A stretch of 64,000 nucleotides of DNA from Mesorhizobium loti. GTDB lineage: Bacteria > Pseudomonadota > Alphaproteobacteria > Rhizobiales > Rhizobiaceae. A program made the position numbers and the translations under genes. The DNA is taken from the NCBI GenBank assembly GCA_014189435.1, contig CP050293.1:67001-131000 (forward strand), written 5' to 3'. The notes under the pieces were generated by a model. That model saw only the letters and a list, made by a program, of their open reading frames with translations, did not search any database and was not told the origin of the DNA. The first letter of the stretch is position 1. Each line of letters begins with the position of its first letter. Shown piece by piece: positions 17,353 through 25,768 of this stretch.

Positions 17353-18461
17353 TCCGCGGCCTCCCGCTTCTCTTCGACCTTCGCCGGGTTTTCGCGGGCG
17401 TCGTATTCGGCGCGCATGCGGCGCACGAGGTCGAGTTCGGCCTGGAAGTCGACATAGTGCGGCAGCTTCAAATGCTCGACGAAGCCGGTCGCCTGGACAT
17501 TGTCGGAATGCGAGATGACGAACTCCTCGTCCTGGGCGGCAGCGACGACATCCTCGCCGAGTTCGGTTGCGCGCAGCGCCCGGTCGCAGAGCGCCATGGC
17601 CATCGCCTTGCGCTCGCTCTGGCCGAAGACCAGGCCGTAGCCGCGGGTGAATTGCGGCGGCGCCTTGGCCGACCCTTTGAACTGGTTGACCATCTGGCAC
17701 TCGGTGACCCGCACGGTGCCGAGCGGCACGGCGAAGGGCAATTCGGGCACGTCGAGCTCCAGCTCGACCTCGCCGATGCGGATCTCGCCGACGAAGGGAT
17801 GGTTGCGGGCATAGCCACGCTGCGTGGAATAGCCGAGCGCCAACAGGAAACCCTCGTCGCCGCGCGACAGCGCCTGCAGGCGGATGTCGCGCGCCATCGG
17901 GAATTCCAGCGGCTCGCGGGTGATGTCGCCGGGGACATGATCCTGCGGCATGTCGCCGTCCGGCTCGATCAGGCCTTCGCGGGCGAGGATCGCCGAGACG
18001 CGCGGCATGGCTTGCGCCTCGGTCCCGCGCCGCAGCGGCTCGGCGACATCGGCGCCGGCGGCAAGCTCGGGATCGAGCAGCCGGTGCGTGTAGTCGAAGG
18101 TGGGCCCCAGCAACTGCCCGCCGGGCAGGTCCTTGTAGGTCGCCGAGACGCGCCGCTCGACCAGCATGTTGGCGGTGTCGATGGGCTTGGTGTAGCCGAA
18201 GCGCGGCAGCGTGGTGCGATAGGCACGCACCAGGAAGATCGCCTCGATCATGTCGCCGCGCGCCTGGACGATTGCCAGTGCCGCCAGTTCACGATCGTAG
18301 AGCGAGCCCTCGCTCATCACCCGGTCGACGCCGAGCGCCAGCTGCTCGACGATCTGGTCGAGGCGAAGGGCCGGCACCGAACGGTCGCCGCGCCGGCGAT
18401 CGGCAAGCAGGCTGTGGGCGTTGGCGATAGCGGCTTCGCCGCCTTTTACCGCGACATACAT
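17349..18461 (-). CDS. phnI: C-P lyase core subunit PhnI
   Basis: A 370-residue protein matching PhnI from its start (MYVAVKGGEAAIANAH) to the C-terminal HYVDFQAELDLVRRMR region. PhnI is the nucleosidase-like subunit which, with PhnG, H and L, replaces adenine of ATP by the phosphonate to form a ribose triphosphate phosphonate. Conserved blocks include DTANMLVERRVSATYKDLPGGQLLGPTFDYTHRLLD and HSDNVQATGFVEHLKLPHYVDFQ. It is 2 bases after phnH and overlaps fosX. Length is typical. Confidence 0.94.
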   Translation of the reverse strand: MYVAVKGGEAAIANAHSLLADRRRGDRSVPALRLDQIVEQLALGVDRVMSEGSLYDRELAALAIVQARGDMIEAIFLVRAYRTTLPRFGYTKPIDTANMLVERRVSATYKDLPGGQLLGPTFDYTHRLLDPELAAGADVAEPLRRGTEAQAMPRVSAILAREGLIEPDGDMPQDHVPGDITREPLEFPMARDIRLQALSRGDEGFLLALGYSTQRGYARNHPFVGEIRIGEVELELDVPELPFAVPLGTVRVTECQMVNQFKGSAKAPPQFTRGYGLVFGQSERKAMAMALCDRALRATELGEDVVAAAQDEEFVISHSDNVQATGFVEHLKLPHYVDFQAELDLVRRMRAEYDARENPAKVEEKREAAE

Positions 18462-18463
18462 TC

Positions 18464-19075
18464 TTACGCCTCCATCGTCTTGATGCGCGTCGTGCGCGGC
18501 AGGCAAGCAATGCCATCAGCGGTGGCGAGGATGATGTCGACGCCGCGCGGAAAGCGCTTGATGTTCTGCTTCCACTGTTCGACGAAATGACGCGGCATCT
18601 GTGCCGGCGCGATCGTGGCACTGGTTTCGATGCCGGGGCCTTCGAGCAGCAGCGGCGTGCCGGAGACGAGATCGCTGACGTGCAGGATCAGCGTCGTCGA
18701 ACGGTCGGGATAGTCCTGCGTGCCCTGCGAAAAGCCGTCCAGCGACATCATCTCGGCCGGCGCGGCGATCAGAGCGAAATGCGCATCGGCCGGCGTGTTG
18801 GCCAATGGCGCGCCGGTGTGGAAACCAAGCCAGGATCTGATGGCAGCGGAGGCCTGCAAAGCCGGGTCGAGCCACAGCGGGGTGTCGTTGTCGCAGAGCG
18901 CCAGCGCGATAGCGCCGGCGCTTGCCGAGAGCGGCGCCGGCGGGCGGGCGAGAGTCGGTAGCGGCTGTACGCTGCCTGGCCGCGCCATCGCGTCCATGAC
19001 CGCGCGGAACACGGTCTGGGCATTGAAGACCGGATCGGCGAAACCGCCTTCGATCGATTGTGCTGCAATGTCCAT
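18464..19075 (-). CDS. phnH: C-P lyase core subunit PhnH
   Basis: A 203-residue PhnH protein, a PLP-transferase-like fold lacking PLP that forms part of the PhnG2H2I2J2 core. Typical segments are GGFADPVFNAQTVFRAVMDAMARPG at the N-terminus, DNDTPLWLDP, and NIKRFPRGVDIILATADGIACLPRTTR at the C-terminus. The start codon overlaps the phnG stop by one base (TGATG). Two bases separate its stop from phnI. Confidence 0.94.
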   Translation of the reverse strand: MDIAAQSIEGGFADPVFNAQTVFRAVMDAMARPGSVQPLPTLARPPAPLSASAGAIALALCDNDTPLWLDPALQASAAIRSWLGFHTGAPLANTPADAHFALIAAPAEMMSLDGFSQGTQDYPDRSTTLILHVSDLVSGTPLLLEGPGIETSATIAPAQMPRHFVEQWKQNIKRFPRGVDIILATADGIACLPRTTRIKTMEA

Positions 19076-19536
19076 CAGTCTTCTCCGCGAACCATGGTGA
19101 AGAAATCCACCTTCGTTGCCGCCGTCTCGGCCCGGCGTTTTTCATGCGCCGTGGTCAAAGCCGACCGCAGAGGCGCTATCAGATTGGTCTCGACCTCATT
19201 GCGGCGGGCAGGGTCCTGCCAAAGGGCGTCGGCGATGGCCGCCAGCTTCGCCTTCTGTTTGTCGCGGCCAAGCGCATAGCAATGGCCGACCTGTCCGGAG
19301 GGCAGCCGGACCGTGGCGCGGGTGACGGTCGCCTCGCCGACATTGAAGGGCGCGCCGCCACCGCCGATGCGGCCGCGCAGGGTGACGAGACCGGTCTCGG
19401 GGCCACGCAGCAGTTCGGCGTCCGAAGGCAGCCCGGCCTCGGTCCAGAGCCGCACGATGTCGTCGCCGCTGGATTGCGCCAGTGTTGCCATGGCGGCCTT
19501 GCGCTCGGCCTGGTCGCGGGCTTCCTGTCCTCGCAT
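19075..19536 (-). CDS. phnG: C-P lyase core subunit PhnG
   Basis: A 153-residue PhnG with characteristic segments LLRGPETGLVTLRGRIGGGGAPFNVGEATVTRATVRL and GHCYALGRDKQKAKLAAIADAL, and C-terminal KVDFFTMVRGED. The ATG at 19536 is preferred, with AAGGAC upstream; a TTG two codons above is possible. It is the first gene of the phnGHI-fosX-JKL block. The region above it holds an inverted-repeat operator (19561-19580) and a Pho box (19616-19633), so induction by phosphate starvation and repression by PhnF are likely. Confidence 0.94.
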   Translation of the reverse strand: MRGQEARDQAERKAAMATLAQSSGDDIVRLWTEAGLPSDAELLRGPETGLVTLRGRIGGGGAPFNVGEATVTRATVRLPSGQVGHCYALGRDKQKAKLAAIADALWQDPARRNEVETNLIAPLRSALTTAHEKRRAETAATKVDFFTMVRGED

Positions 19537-19560
19537 GAGCAATAGTCCTTGTGGCTAAAT

Positions 19561-19580
19561 TTGTCTATTGATATAGACAA
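19561..19580. promoter_or_regulatory. Inverted-repeat operator in phnG-phnF spacer (PhnF site candidate)
   Basis: TTGTCTAT and ATAGACAA form perfect 8-bp arms around a 4-base spacer, 24 bases above the phnG ATG. The GTCTAT/ATAGAC core is of the kind bound by HutC/PhnF-type GntR repressors, whose operators are short AT-containing palindromes. The divergent phnF product is the obvious binder. A site this close to the phnG start would block transcription. Confidence 0.6.
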
Positions 19581-19615
19581 CTATACAAATTATACCTACT
19601 ATCTAGCGCGAGTCC

Positions 19616-19633
19616 ATGACGGGTGGATGACAG
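19616..19633 (-). promoter_or_regulatory. Pho box (PhoB binding site) upstream of phnG
   Basis: On the minus strand this reads CTGTCATCCACCCGTCAT. It matches the two direct half-sites CTGTCAT-N4-CTGTCAT at 13 of 14 defined bases. It sits 79 bases above the phnG start and points toward phnG, as expected for PhoB activation of C-P lyase genes under phosphate limitation. It also argues against a phnF start at 19627, which would lie inside it. Confidence 0.8.
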
Positions 19634-19656
19634 GGCTAAAAGGTTGGGGGCAATCA

Positions 19657-20406
19657 ATGGTCGGGCGGCTGACAGCGGACAGCATCGAGCGGCGCAGCGG
19701 CGTTTCGCTTTGGCGGCAGATCGCCGACAAGATCCTGCATGCGATCGCCATCGGCGATTTCACGGAGAATGCCGCGCTGCCGCCGGAGGTGGCACTGGCT
19801 GAGCGCTATGGTGTCAATCGCCACACGGTGCGCAGCGCCATATCGGCGCTTGTGCAGGAAGGCGTGCTGCGGGCCGAGCAGGGGCGCGGGACCTTCGTGT
19901 TGTCGCGCAAGCGGCTGTCCTATCCGATTGGCGCGCGCACACGGTTTTCGACAGGGTTGCAAGGGCAGACGACGGAAAGGCACATCGTCCTGCTCGCCTC
20001 GTCGGTTGAGCCGGCCAGCCAGCGCGTCGCCGAGGGGCTGGGTCTTCTCAAGGGAGCCGATGTGATCCGGCTGGAAACGCGCGGCGAAGCCGATGGACGA
20101 GCGGTGTCGCGCGCTGCCGGCTGGTTCGATGCCAGGCGCTTTGCCGGCATCGATGCGGCGATGGCGGAGACCGGCTCGATCACCGCGTCGCTGGCCCGTT
20201 TCGGCATCGACGATTATCTCAGGCAATCGACCGTGCTGTCGGCGCGCCATGCCGATGCCGCGGACCTTGCCGATCTCGACCTGCAGCCAGGCGCCATCGT
20301 GTTGGTCACGGTCGCCGTCAACGTCACGCCGGACGGCCAGCCGATCCAGTTTTCGGAGTCGCGCTTTCCGGCCGAACGGGTGGAACTGAAGCTTTCGGCG
20401 CTGTAG
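19657..20406 (+). CDS. phnF: PhnF, GntR/HutC-family regulator of phn genes
   Basis: A 249-residue regulator. The N-terminal winged helix is residues about 15-80 (LWRQIADKILHAIA...LAERYGVNRHTVRSAISALVQEGVLRAEQGRGTFV) and the C-terminal UTRA effector domain about 95-245. NRHTVR-x-A is the typical PhnF recognition helix. It is divergent from phnG, as PhnF is in many phn loci. The start at 19657 follows a GGTTGGGGG stretch. Upstream in-frame starts would place the start codon inside or above the Pho box. Confidence 0.9.
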   Translation: MVGRLTADSIERRSGVSLWRQIADKILHAIAIGDFTENAALPPEVALAERYGVNRHTVRSAISALVQEGVLRAEQGRGTFVLSRKRLSYPIGARTRFSTGLQGQTTERHIVLLASSVEPASQRVAEGLGLLKGADVIRLETRGEADGRAVSRAAGWFDARRFAGIDAAMAETGSITASLARFGIDDYLRQSTVLSARHADAADLADLDLQPGAIVLVTVAVNVTPDGQPIQFSESRFPAERVELKLSAL

Positions 20407-20468
20407 GGAGTGCCGGCCCAGCTCGGCCGCGCTCATTTGTCAGCGGCGGCGCGATTGATGAGCGGCTT

Positions 20469-20627
20469 CCCCCAATCCGTCGCTGCTTCGCAGCGCCACC
20501 TTTCCCCTCCGGAGGGAAAGGAAGGGAGCTTTGCTGGACGAGCGTTGACGGCAAAAAGCTTGGCACCTTTCCTCTACCCGGTCGATCGGGGGAGAGGTGG
20601 CTCGGCGAAGCCGAGACGGAGTGGGGG
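20469..20627. repeat. MITE-like inverted-repeat element, kind A copy 2
   Basis: Same organisation as 8260-8449: facing ends CCCCCAATCCGTCG and ACGGAGTGGGGG, subterminal hairpins (GCTGCTTCGCAGC left, CTCGGCGAAGCCGAG right), CCTTTCCCCTCCGGAGGGAAAGG left and GGGGGAGAGG right. The centre differs in sequence and length (159 versus 190 bases). It sits between the convergent phnF and dehydrogenase genes and could act as a bidirectional terminator. Confidence 0.65.
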
Positions 20628-20678
20628 TCGACTTGCGCGAGGCGTCGTCAATTCGGGCCGGGTTCACCGTCTGCGATG

Positions 20679-21698
20679 TTATGACCCCACCTCGATCACA
20701 GCCTTTATCAGGCCGGACTTCTCATGCGCCCATCTGGCGAGATCGGTCGGCGTATCGGCAAGCGATGTGCGGTGGGTGACGAGCTTGGCCAGCGGCACGG
20801 CGCCGTTGCGGATCGAGGCGGCGACGTGATCGAAGTCGGCGCGCAGTGCGTTGCGGCTGCCGATCAGCGTCATCTCGCGTTTGTGGAATTCCGGATCGGA
20901 AAAGCTGATGTCGTCCTTGACGACGGAGACCAGCACCAGTGTCCCGCCATGCGCGACATGGGCGAAGGCCGACTGCACCGACTGGGTGTTGCCGGTGGCG
21001 TCGAAGACCACATCGAAGCCTTCGCCTGATGTCGCCTCCCTGACCAGATCGGACACCGCGCCATGCGAGCCGTCGAGGGTCTGGAAACCAAGCTCGCCTG
21101 CAGCGAAGTCCAGCCTTTCGCTGCTCATGTCGAGCAGCGTCACGTCGAGCCCGGCGATGCGGGCGAAGATGGCGGTGCCGAGCCCGATCGGGCCAGCGCC
21201 GATGACCAGCGTGCGGGCGCCGGGATCGGCGCGTGCGCGCCGCACGGCATGCGCGCCAATCGCCAGGAACTCAACGGCGGCGGCGTCGGCTAGCGACAGG
21301 CCGTTTGCCGGGTAGAGATTTTGTCCCGGCACCAGGATGCGTTCGCACATGGCGCCGTCGCGGTGCACGCCGAGCACCTCGATCCTGACGCAGCAATTCG
21401 GCTTGCCGTGCCGGCAAGCGATGCACTTGCCGCAGGAAAGATAGGGGTTGATGACGACGGGCTCGCCAACGGCAAGATCGACGCCTTCGCCGGTCTCGAC
21501 GATCGTGCCCGATACTTCATGGCCCATGATGCGGGGATAGGCGAGGAATGGGTGCTTGCCCTCGAAGATGTGGTAGTCGGTGCCGCAGATGCCGACATGG
21601 CTGACCGCCACCAGCGCCCAGCCGGGAGGCGGTGAGTCCGGTGCGGGACGGTCTTCCAGGACAAGGTCGCCGGGTGAGCGGCAGACGACGGCTTTCAT
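20679..21698 (-). CDS. Zinc alcohol dehydrogenase, L-galactonate 5-dehydrogenase (LgoD)-like
   Basis: A 339-residue MDR dehydrogenase. Catalytic zinc residues are Cys in HVGICGTDYH and His-Glu in IMGHEVSG; the structural zinc loop is CGKCIACRHGKPNC. The cofactor motif is VIGAGPIGLGTAIFA. Alignment from memory with E. coli LgoD (YjjN, L-galactonate to D-tagaturonate) is striking, including NPYLSCGKC/NCC and the C-terminal SDPEFHKREMTLIGSRNA. It is the last gene of an ABC transporter operon, 68 bases after the permease. The ATG at 21698 begins at the usual N-terminus (MKAVVC). Confidence 0.8.
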   Translation of the reverse strand: MKAVVCRSPGDLVLEDRPAPDSPPPGWALVAVSHVGICGTDYHIFEGKHPFLAYPRIMGHEVSGTIVETGEGVDLAVGEPVVINPYLSCGKCIACRHGKPNCCVRIEVLGVHRDGAMCERILVPGQNLYPANGLSLADAAAVEFLAIGAHAVRRARADPGARTLVIGAGPIGLGTAIFARIAGLDVTLLDMSSERLDFAAGELGFQTLDGSHGAVSDLVREATSGEGFDVVFDATGNTQSVQSAFAHVAHGGTLVLVSVVKDDISFSDPEFHKREMTLIGSRNALRADFDHVAASIRNGAVPLAKLVTHRTSLADTPTDLARWAHEKSGLIKAVIEVGS

Positions 21699-21766
21699 GC
21701 TTCCATCCAGTCTGTAGTGAAATCGCCAGCCCGGCGTCATGTCGGCCGGCGATTGATTGGGTTGGC

Positions 21767-22732
21767 TCACTTGCCGCGGCGGCGCAGCCCGTCGAAATAG
21801 ACGATGATGATGATCAGCGCGCCGGTGATGATGCGCTGCCAGAACGAGTTGACGTTGAGCAGGTTGGCGCCGTTGTTGATGGTGGCCAGGATGAAGGCGC
21901 CAAGCAATGGTCCGTGCACCGAGCCGACGGCGCCGAACAGCGAGGTGCCGCCGATGACCGACGAGGCGATCGCCTGCAATTCCCAGCCCTCGGCCTGGGT
22001 CGGATTGCCGATGCCGATGCGGGCGGCCAGCAATACGCCGACGAAGGCCGCGCAGAGGCCCGACAGCGTGTAGGCCATGTAGATGGTGCGCTGGACATTG
22101 ACGCCGGACAGGCGCGAGGCCTCGGCGTTGGAGCCGACCGAGAACAGATACCGGCCCCAGCGGCTGTGATGCAGGAAGACATAGGCCGGAATGCCGACCA
22201 GGATCACCATCCAGAACAAATTGGGGATGCCGATAAAGGAATTGCGCGAGAACGCGGTGAAAGTGTCGCTGTTGATGTTGATCGAATTGCCGTTGGTCAT
22301 CAAAAGGCCGATGCCACGCAGCGAGGTCAGCGTCGCCAGCGTGATGATGAAGGGCGGCAGGCCCATCTTGACGATGCCGAAGCCGTGGAACATGCCGATG
22401 GCAACACCGACCAGCAGCGTCACCAGGATGGCGAGCCAGATGGGGAAGCCGGCATTGATCATCATGGCGACAACGACCGTGGCGAAGCCGACCACGGCGC
22501 CGACCGACAGGTCGATGCCGCCGGTGATGATGACGAAGGTCTGGCCGACCGCCATGATGGCGATCATCGAACCCTGACGCAAAAGATTGGCGATGTTGTT
22601 GCCCGAGGCGAAGCTCGGCGTCGCCACGGAAAGCACGATCCAGAGCAGCACCAGCAGCGCCAAAAGCGTCAGCCCAAACAGGACGTTATAGTTGCGCTTC
22701 GGTTTTTCGACAGCAATCGCCTCGGTGCTCAT
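21767..22732 (-). CDS. Monosaccharide ABC transporter permease (RbsC-like, CUT2)
   Basis: A 321-residue permease with eight to ten TM helices. It shows CUT2 motifs FVIITGGIDLSVGAVVGFATV, GKMGLPPFIITLATLTSLRGIG-type VKMGLPPFIITLATL, and the C-terminal GGTSLFGAVGSVHGPLLGAFILATINNG. It forms the membrane channel for a monosaccharide with the ATPase at 22729 (start/stop overlap ATGA) and the binding protein at 24441. Confidence 0.9.
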   Translation of the reverse strand: MSTEAIAVEKPKRNYNVLFGLTLLALLVLLWIVLSVATPSFASGNNIANLLRQGSMIAIMAVGQTFVIITGGIDLSVGAVVGFATVVVAMMINAGFPIWLAILVTLLVGVAIGMFHGFGIVKMGLPPFIITLATLTSLRGIGLLMTNGNSININSDTFTAFSRNSFIGIPNLFWMVILVGIPAYVFLHHSRWGRYLFSVGSNAEASRLSGVNVQRTIYMAYTLSGLCAAFVGVLLAARIGIGNPTQAEGWELQAIASSVIGGTSLFGAVGSVHGPLLGAFILATINNGANLLNVNSFWQRIITGALIIIIVYFDGLRRRGK

Positions 22733-24282
22733 ATCTGTCCTCCCAGCTTTTCTTGTTTCTCGGCGAGCGCCTGCGTGAGAATGTCCTCGTGGCTGGCGGC
22801 GCGGAAACCGTGCGTCGCCACCAGTTTGCCGCGCCGGAACACATGCAGCGTGTCGGCGAGCTCATAGACTTCCGGCAGATAGGACGAGATCAGGATGATG
22901 CCGGCGCCTTTCGACAGCAGCGCGCCGAACAGGCGGTAGATCTCGGCCTTGGTGCCGACATCGACACCGACCGTCGGCTCGTCGAAGATGAACAGCTTGG
23001 CGCCATGCGCCAGCCACTTGCCGATGACGATCTTCTGCTGGTTGCCGCCCGACAGGCTGGACGCCAGCGCGCCGCGCGTCGGCGTCTTGATGCGCAGATC
23101 GGCGATCTGGCGATCGGCCTGCGTCTTCTCCTGCGCGCCCGAAATCAGCAAATTGTTCGAAATGCGCTTGTAGATCGGCAGGTTGAGATTGAGGCCGACC
23201 GGCAGGTTGAGGCAAAGCCCCTGGTCGCGGCGGCTTTCCGGCGCCAGCGCCATGCCGAGCTTGATCGCGTCATGCTCGGACTTGACCTGGACATCCTTGC
23301 CTTCCCAGAGGATCTGGCCGGCGGACTTGCGGTGGCGGCCGTAAAGCGTGGTGACGAATTCGCTGCGCCCGGCGCCGATCAGGCCATAGAGTCCGACGAT
23401 CTCGCCGGCGCGAACCGTCATCGAGACATCCTCGAAGCCCTTGCCCGACAGGTTTCTTGCCTCGATGATCGCGGCACCCGGCGTGAAATGCTCCTTGTGA
23501 TAAACCTGCTCGATCGAGCGATTGATCATCATCTTGACCAGCTCGGCATCGTTGGTCTCGGCGATGTTGCGGGTGCCGACCAGCGTGCCGTCACGCAGCA
23601 CGGAAACTCGGTCGGCCAGTTCGAACACCTCCTCCATGCGGTGGCTGATGTAGATGATCGTCACGCCTTCGCCCTTCAGCCTGCGGATCAGGGTGAAAAG
23701 CTGGTCGGCCTCCTTGCGGGTGAGGTAGGCGGTCGGCTCGTCGAAGATCAGGAACTTGGTGCCGCGCACGGTGGCGCGGGCCGCTGCAATCAGCTGCTGC
23801 TGGCCGATGGTGAGGTCGCCCAGCGTGACATGCGCCGGCAGGTCGAAGCCGAGATCGTCGATGATCTTCTGCGCTTGCCTGACCATGGCGCGCTGCTGCA
23901 GGATGCCGAAGCGCGAATTCTCCTCGCCGAGGAACATGTTGGCGGCCACCGTCAGGTGACGGCACAGCACGACTTCCTGGTGCACGGCGTTGATGCCGAG
24001 CGCCATCGCCTCATGCGGTGTCGCGAGGGCAGCCGGCTGGCCTTCCCAGATAACCTCTCCGGAGGTGCGCGGCATGACGCCGGTCAAAAGTTTGATGAGC
24101 GTGGATTTGCCGGCGCCGTTCTCGCCGACGATGGCGTGGATCTCGCCGGATTTGAAAGCAAGATTGACCGGCTTCAGCGCGTGGGTGCCGGGATAGCGCT
24201 TCTCCAGCCCGCGCAATTCGAGGATGGTCCGCCCCGGTTCCAGCACGGGTGCGGGATGCAGTTCCTGCGCTGTCGAAATCAT
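22729..24282 (-). CDS. Sugar ABC transporter ATPase (RbsA-like, two ABC domains)
   Basis: A 517-residue protein with tandem ABC domains. The first has Walker A GENGAGKSTLIK, signature LTIGQQQLIAAARA and Walker B FLIFDEPTAYL. The second has the degenerate P-loop GLIGAGRSEFV that is normal for RbsA, with signature LSGGNQQKIVIGKWL and Walker B LFIFDEPTVGVD. It energises uptake of a monosaccharide. It follows a stable hairpin after the binding-protein gene and overlaps the permease gene. Confidence 0.92.
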   Translation of the reverse strand: MISTAQELHPAPVLEPGRTILELRGLEKRYPGTHALKPVNLAFKSGEIHAIVGENGAGKSTLIKLLTGVMPRTSGEVIWEGQPAALATPHEAMALGINAVHQEVVLCRHLTVAANMFLGEENSRFGILQQRAMVRQAQKIIDDLGFDLPAHVTLGDLTIGQQQLIAAARATVRGTKFLIFDEPTAYLTRKEADQLFTLIRRLKGEGVTIIYISHRMEEVFELADRVSVLRDGTLVGTRNIAETNDAELVKMMINRSIEQVYHKEHFTPGAAIIEARNLSGKGFEDVSMTVRAGEIVGLYGLIGAGRSEFVTTLYGRHRKSAGQILWEGKDVQVKSEHDAIKLGMALAPESRRDQGLCLNLPVGLNLNLPIYKRISNNLLISGAQEKTQADRQIADLRIKTPTRGALASSLSGGNQQKIVIGKWLAHGAKLFIFDEPTVGVDVGTKAEIYRLFGALLSKGAGIILISSYLPEVYELADTLHVFRRGKLVATHGFRAASHEDILTQALAEKQEKLGGQI

Positions 24283-24397
24283 GACAATCCTCCCAGATTG
24301 GCCGCACGATTGGCACGCGGCGAGGCAAGGATATGCCTCGAAAACAGCCTAGCTTAAGCTTGTGGATTGCCAAGCCGTTTGTGCCGGCAGCTTATAT

Positions 24398-24420
24398 CTC
24401 CGGGGCGCGGCGCCCCGGAG
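24398..24420 (-). terminator. Hairpin after the sugar-binding-protein gene
   Basis: A perfect 10-bp GC stem (CTCCGGGGCG with CGCCCCGGAG, 3-base loop) lies 20 bases after the 24441 gene's stop on the minus-strand transcript. There is no U-run, so it is better seen as an mRNA-stabilising or attenuating structure between the binding-protein and ATPase genes than as a full terminator. Confidence 0.6.
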
Positions 24421-24440
24421 ACGATTTCGGATGCGACGGC

Positions 24441-25433
24441 TTAGAGCTTCGGGTTGAGCAGCGCGTCGATCTTGGGGTCCTTCATGTTGTCCTTGGTCAC
24501 CAGATTGGCGCCGGTGTCGACATTGGCCTCGACCTTTTCGCCCTTCGAGGCGGCAAGCGCGGTCTTGATGCCATCATAGCCCATCCGGTAGGGATCCTGG
24601 ACGACGAGGGCGGAAATGACGCCGTCATTGAGGAACTTGATCAGCTTCTCGTCGCTGTCGAAACCGACCAGCGCCAGCTTGCCGCCAAGGTTGTTTTCGG
24701 CGACAGCCTGACCGACGCCCTGCGCCATGATCAGGTTGGAGGCGAAGATGCCCTTGAGGTTCGGGTTGGCGGTGATCAGATCGGTGGCGATGTTGAGGCC
24801 GGTGGTGGCCTGGCCGTCGGCATATTTGTCGGCGACCAGCTTGAGGCCCGGATATTTGGCGGCCAGCTGTTCAGTGAAGCCCTGCTTGCGCTGTTCGAGC
24901 GAGCCGGCGCCCGGTGCGTTGGTAATCAGGGCGACGTCGCCCTCGATCTTGCCGCCGTTGGCGGCGCCGATGGCGGCTGCGAGGCCGTCGGCAGCGACGC
25001 GGCCGCCCTGCACATTGTCGGTGGTCAGGAACGAGGTGAAGGCCTTGGAGTCGGCGCCGGAGTCGATGCCGATAACCTTGACCTTGGCAGCGGCTTCATC
25101 GATCGGCTTGCCAAGCGCCTTGAACTCGGTCGGCGCAATGACGATGGCCGCCGGGTTGCTGGCAACGGCGTTCTCGAGGATCGAGACCTGGCCGTTGACG
25201 TCGGTTTCAGCCTGGGCGCCGAGTTCCGGCACGTTGACGCCGAGATCCTTGCCGGCCTTGCGGGCGCCGGCCAGAACGATCTGCCAGTAGAAGGACGTGG
25301 TGTCCTTGACGATGATCGGAATGGTCACGTCGGCCGCCGAAACCGGCGCCGAGTGCATGACGCCGGCGAGCATCGAAGCTGCTGCCAGCGCCATGACGGC
25401 GCGGCGGTTGAGAATGCTGGTCACGAATTTCAT
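24441..25433 (-). CDS. Periplasmic monosaccharide-binding protein (RbsB-like)
   Basis: A 330-residue type I periplasmic binding protein. The signal peptide covers residues 1-33 (cleavage after VSA). The mature domain begins VTIPIIVKDTTSFYWQIVLAGARKAGKDLG, and sugar-contact segments include VIGIDSGADS, TDNVQGGRVAADGL and IFASNLIMAQGVGQA. Good ribosome site (GGGAGGAAC). It is the first of three transporter genes. Its upstream region carries paired TGGAAT operators. The neighbouring LgoD-like, UxaA-like and aldo/keto reductase genes suggest an L-galactose, L-fucose or related deoxy/aldose sugar. Confidence 0.9.
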   Translation of the reverse strand: MKFVTSILNRRAVMALAAASMLAGVMHSAPVSAADVTIPIIVKDTTSFYWQIVLAGARKAGKDLGVNVPELGAQAETDVNGQVSILENAVASNPAAIVIAPTEFKALGKPIDEAAAKVKVIGIDSGADSKAFTSFLTTDNVQGGRVAADGLAAAIGAANGGKIEGDVALITNAPGAGSLEQRKQGFTEQLAAKYPGLKLVADKYADGQATTGLNIATDLITANPNLKGIFASNLIMAQGVGQAVAENNLGGKLALVGFDSDEKLIKFLNDGVISALVVQDPYRMGYDGIKTALAASKGEKVEANVDTGANLVTKDNMKDPKIDALLNPKL

Positions 25434-25662
25434 GAGGTTCCTCCCTAAGTCGCCCGGTGAACGTTACGGAAGCTCCGTCCGGATAGGCGCGGCCCGAACA
25501 GAACTTTATCAATAAAAAACAGTTGCCATGTTTTGATAGTGCATCGGTCCAGCCGATGCAAGCGGCGTTTCACGCCAGTCTGCCGAGGTCTGGCAGGGGC
25601 AGGTTGCGCGCCGCTCCTCCCTTGCCGTCGTCAAACGCTCCCGTTTCCGTTCCGCGAGTCTA

Positions 25663-25706
25663 TGGAATATTAATTCCACATATTCGTCAATATGGAATGT
25701 TCATTC
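25663..25706. promoter_or_regulatory. Paired palindromic operators upstream of the sugar transporter operon
   Basis: TGGAATATTAATTCCA at 25663-25678 is a palindrome with perfect 6-bp arms. A second, less perfect copy (TGGAATGTTCATTC) begins at 25693, exactly 30 bases (three helical turns) further on. Both lie in the 335-base spacer between the binding-protein gene and the aldo/keto reductase gene. The spacer also holds a small hairpin TGCATCGG/CCGATGCA at 25540-25560. The regulator is unknown; the GntR protein at 28563 is one candidate. Confidence 0.55.
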
Positions 25707-25768
25707 TTTCTGTGGGATCGCAAGAATGTGAAGCCCGGATCACCGTTCACTGCGGGTGGATACGCGTT

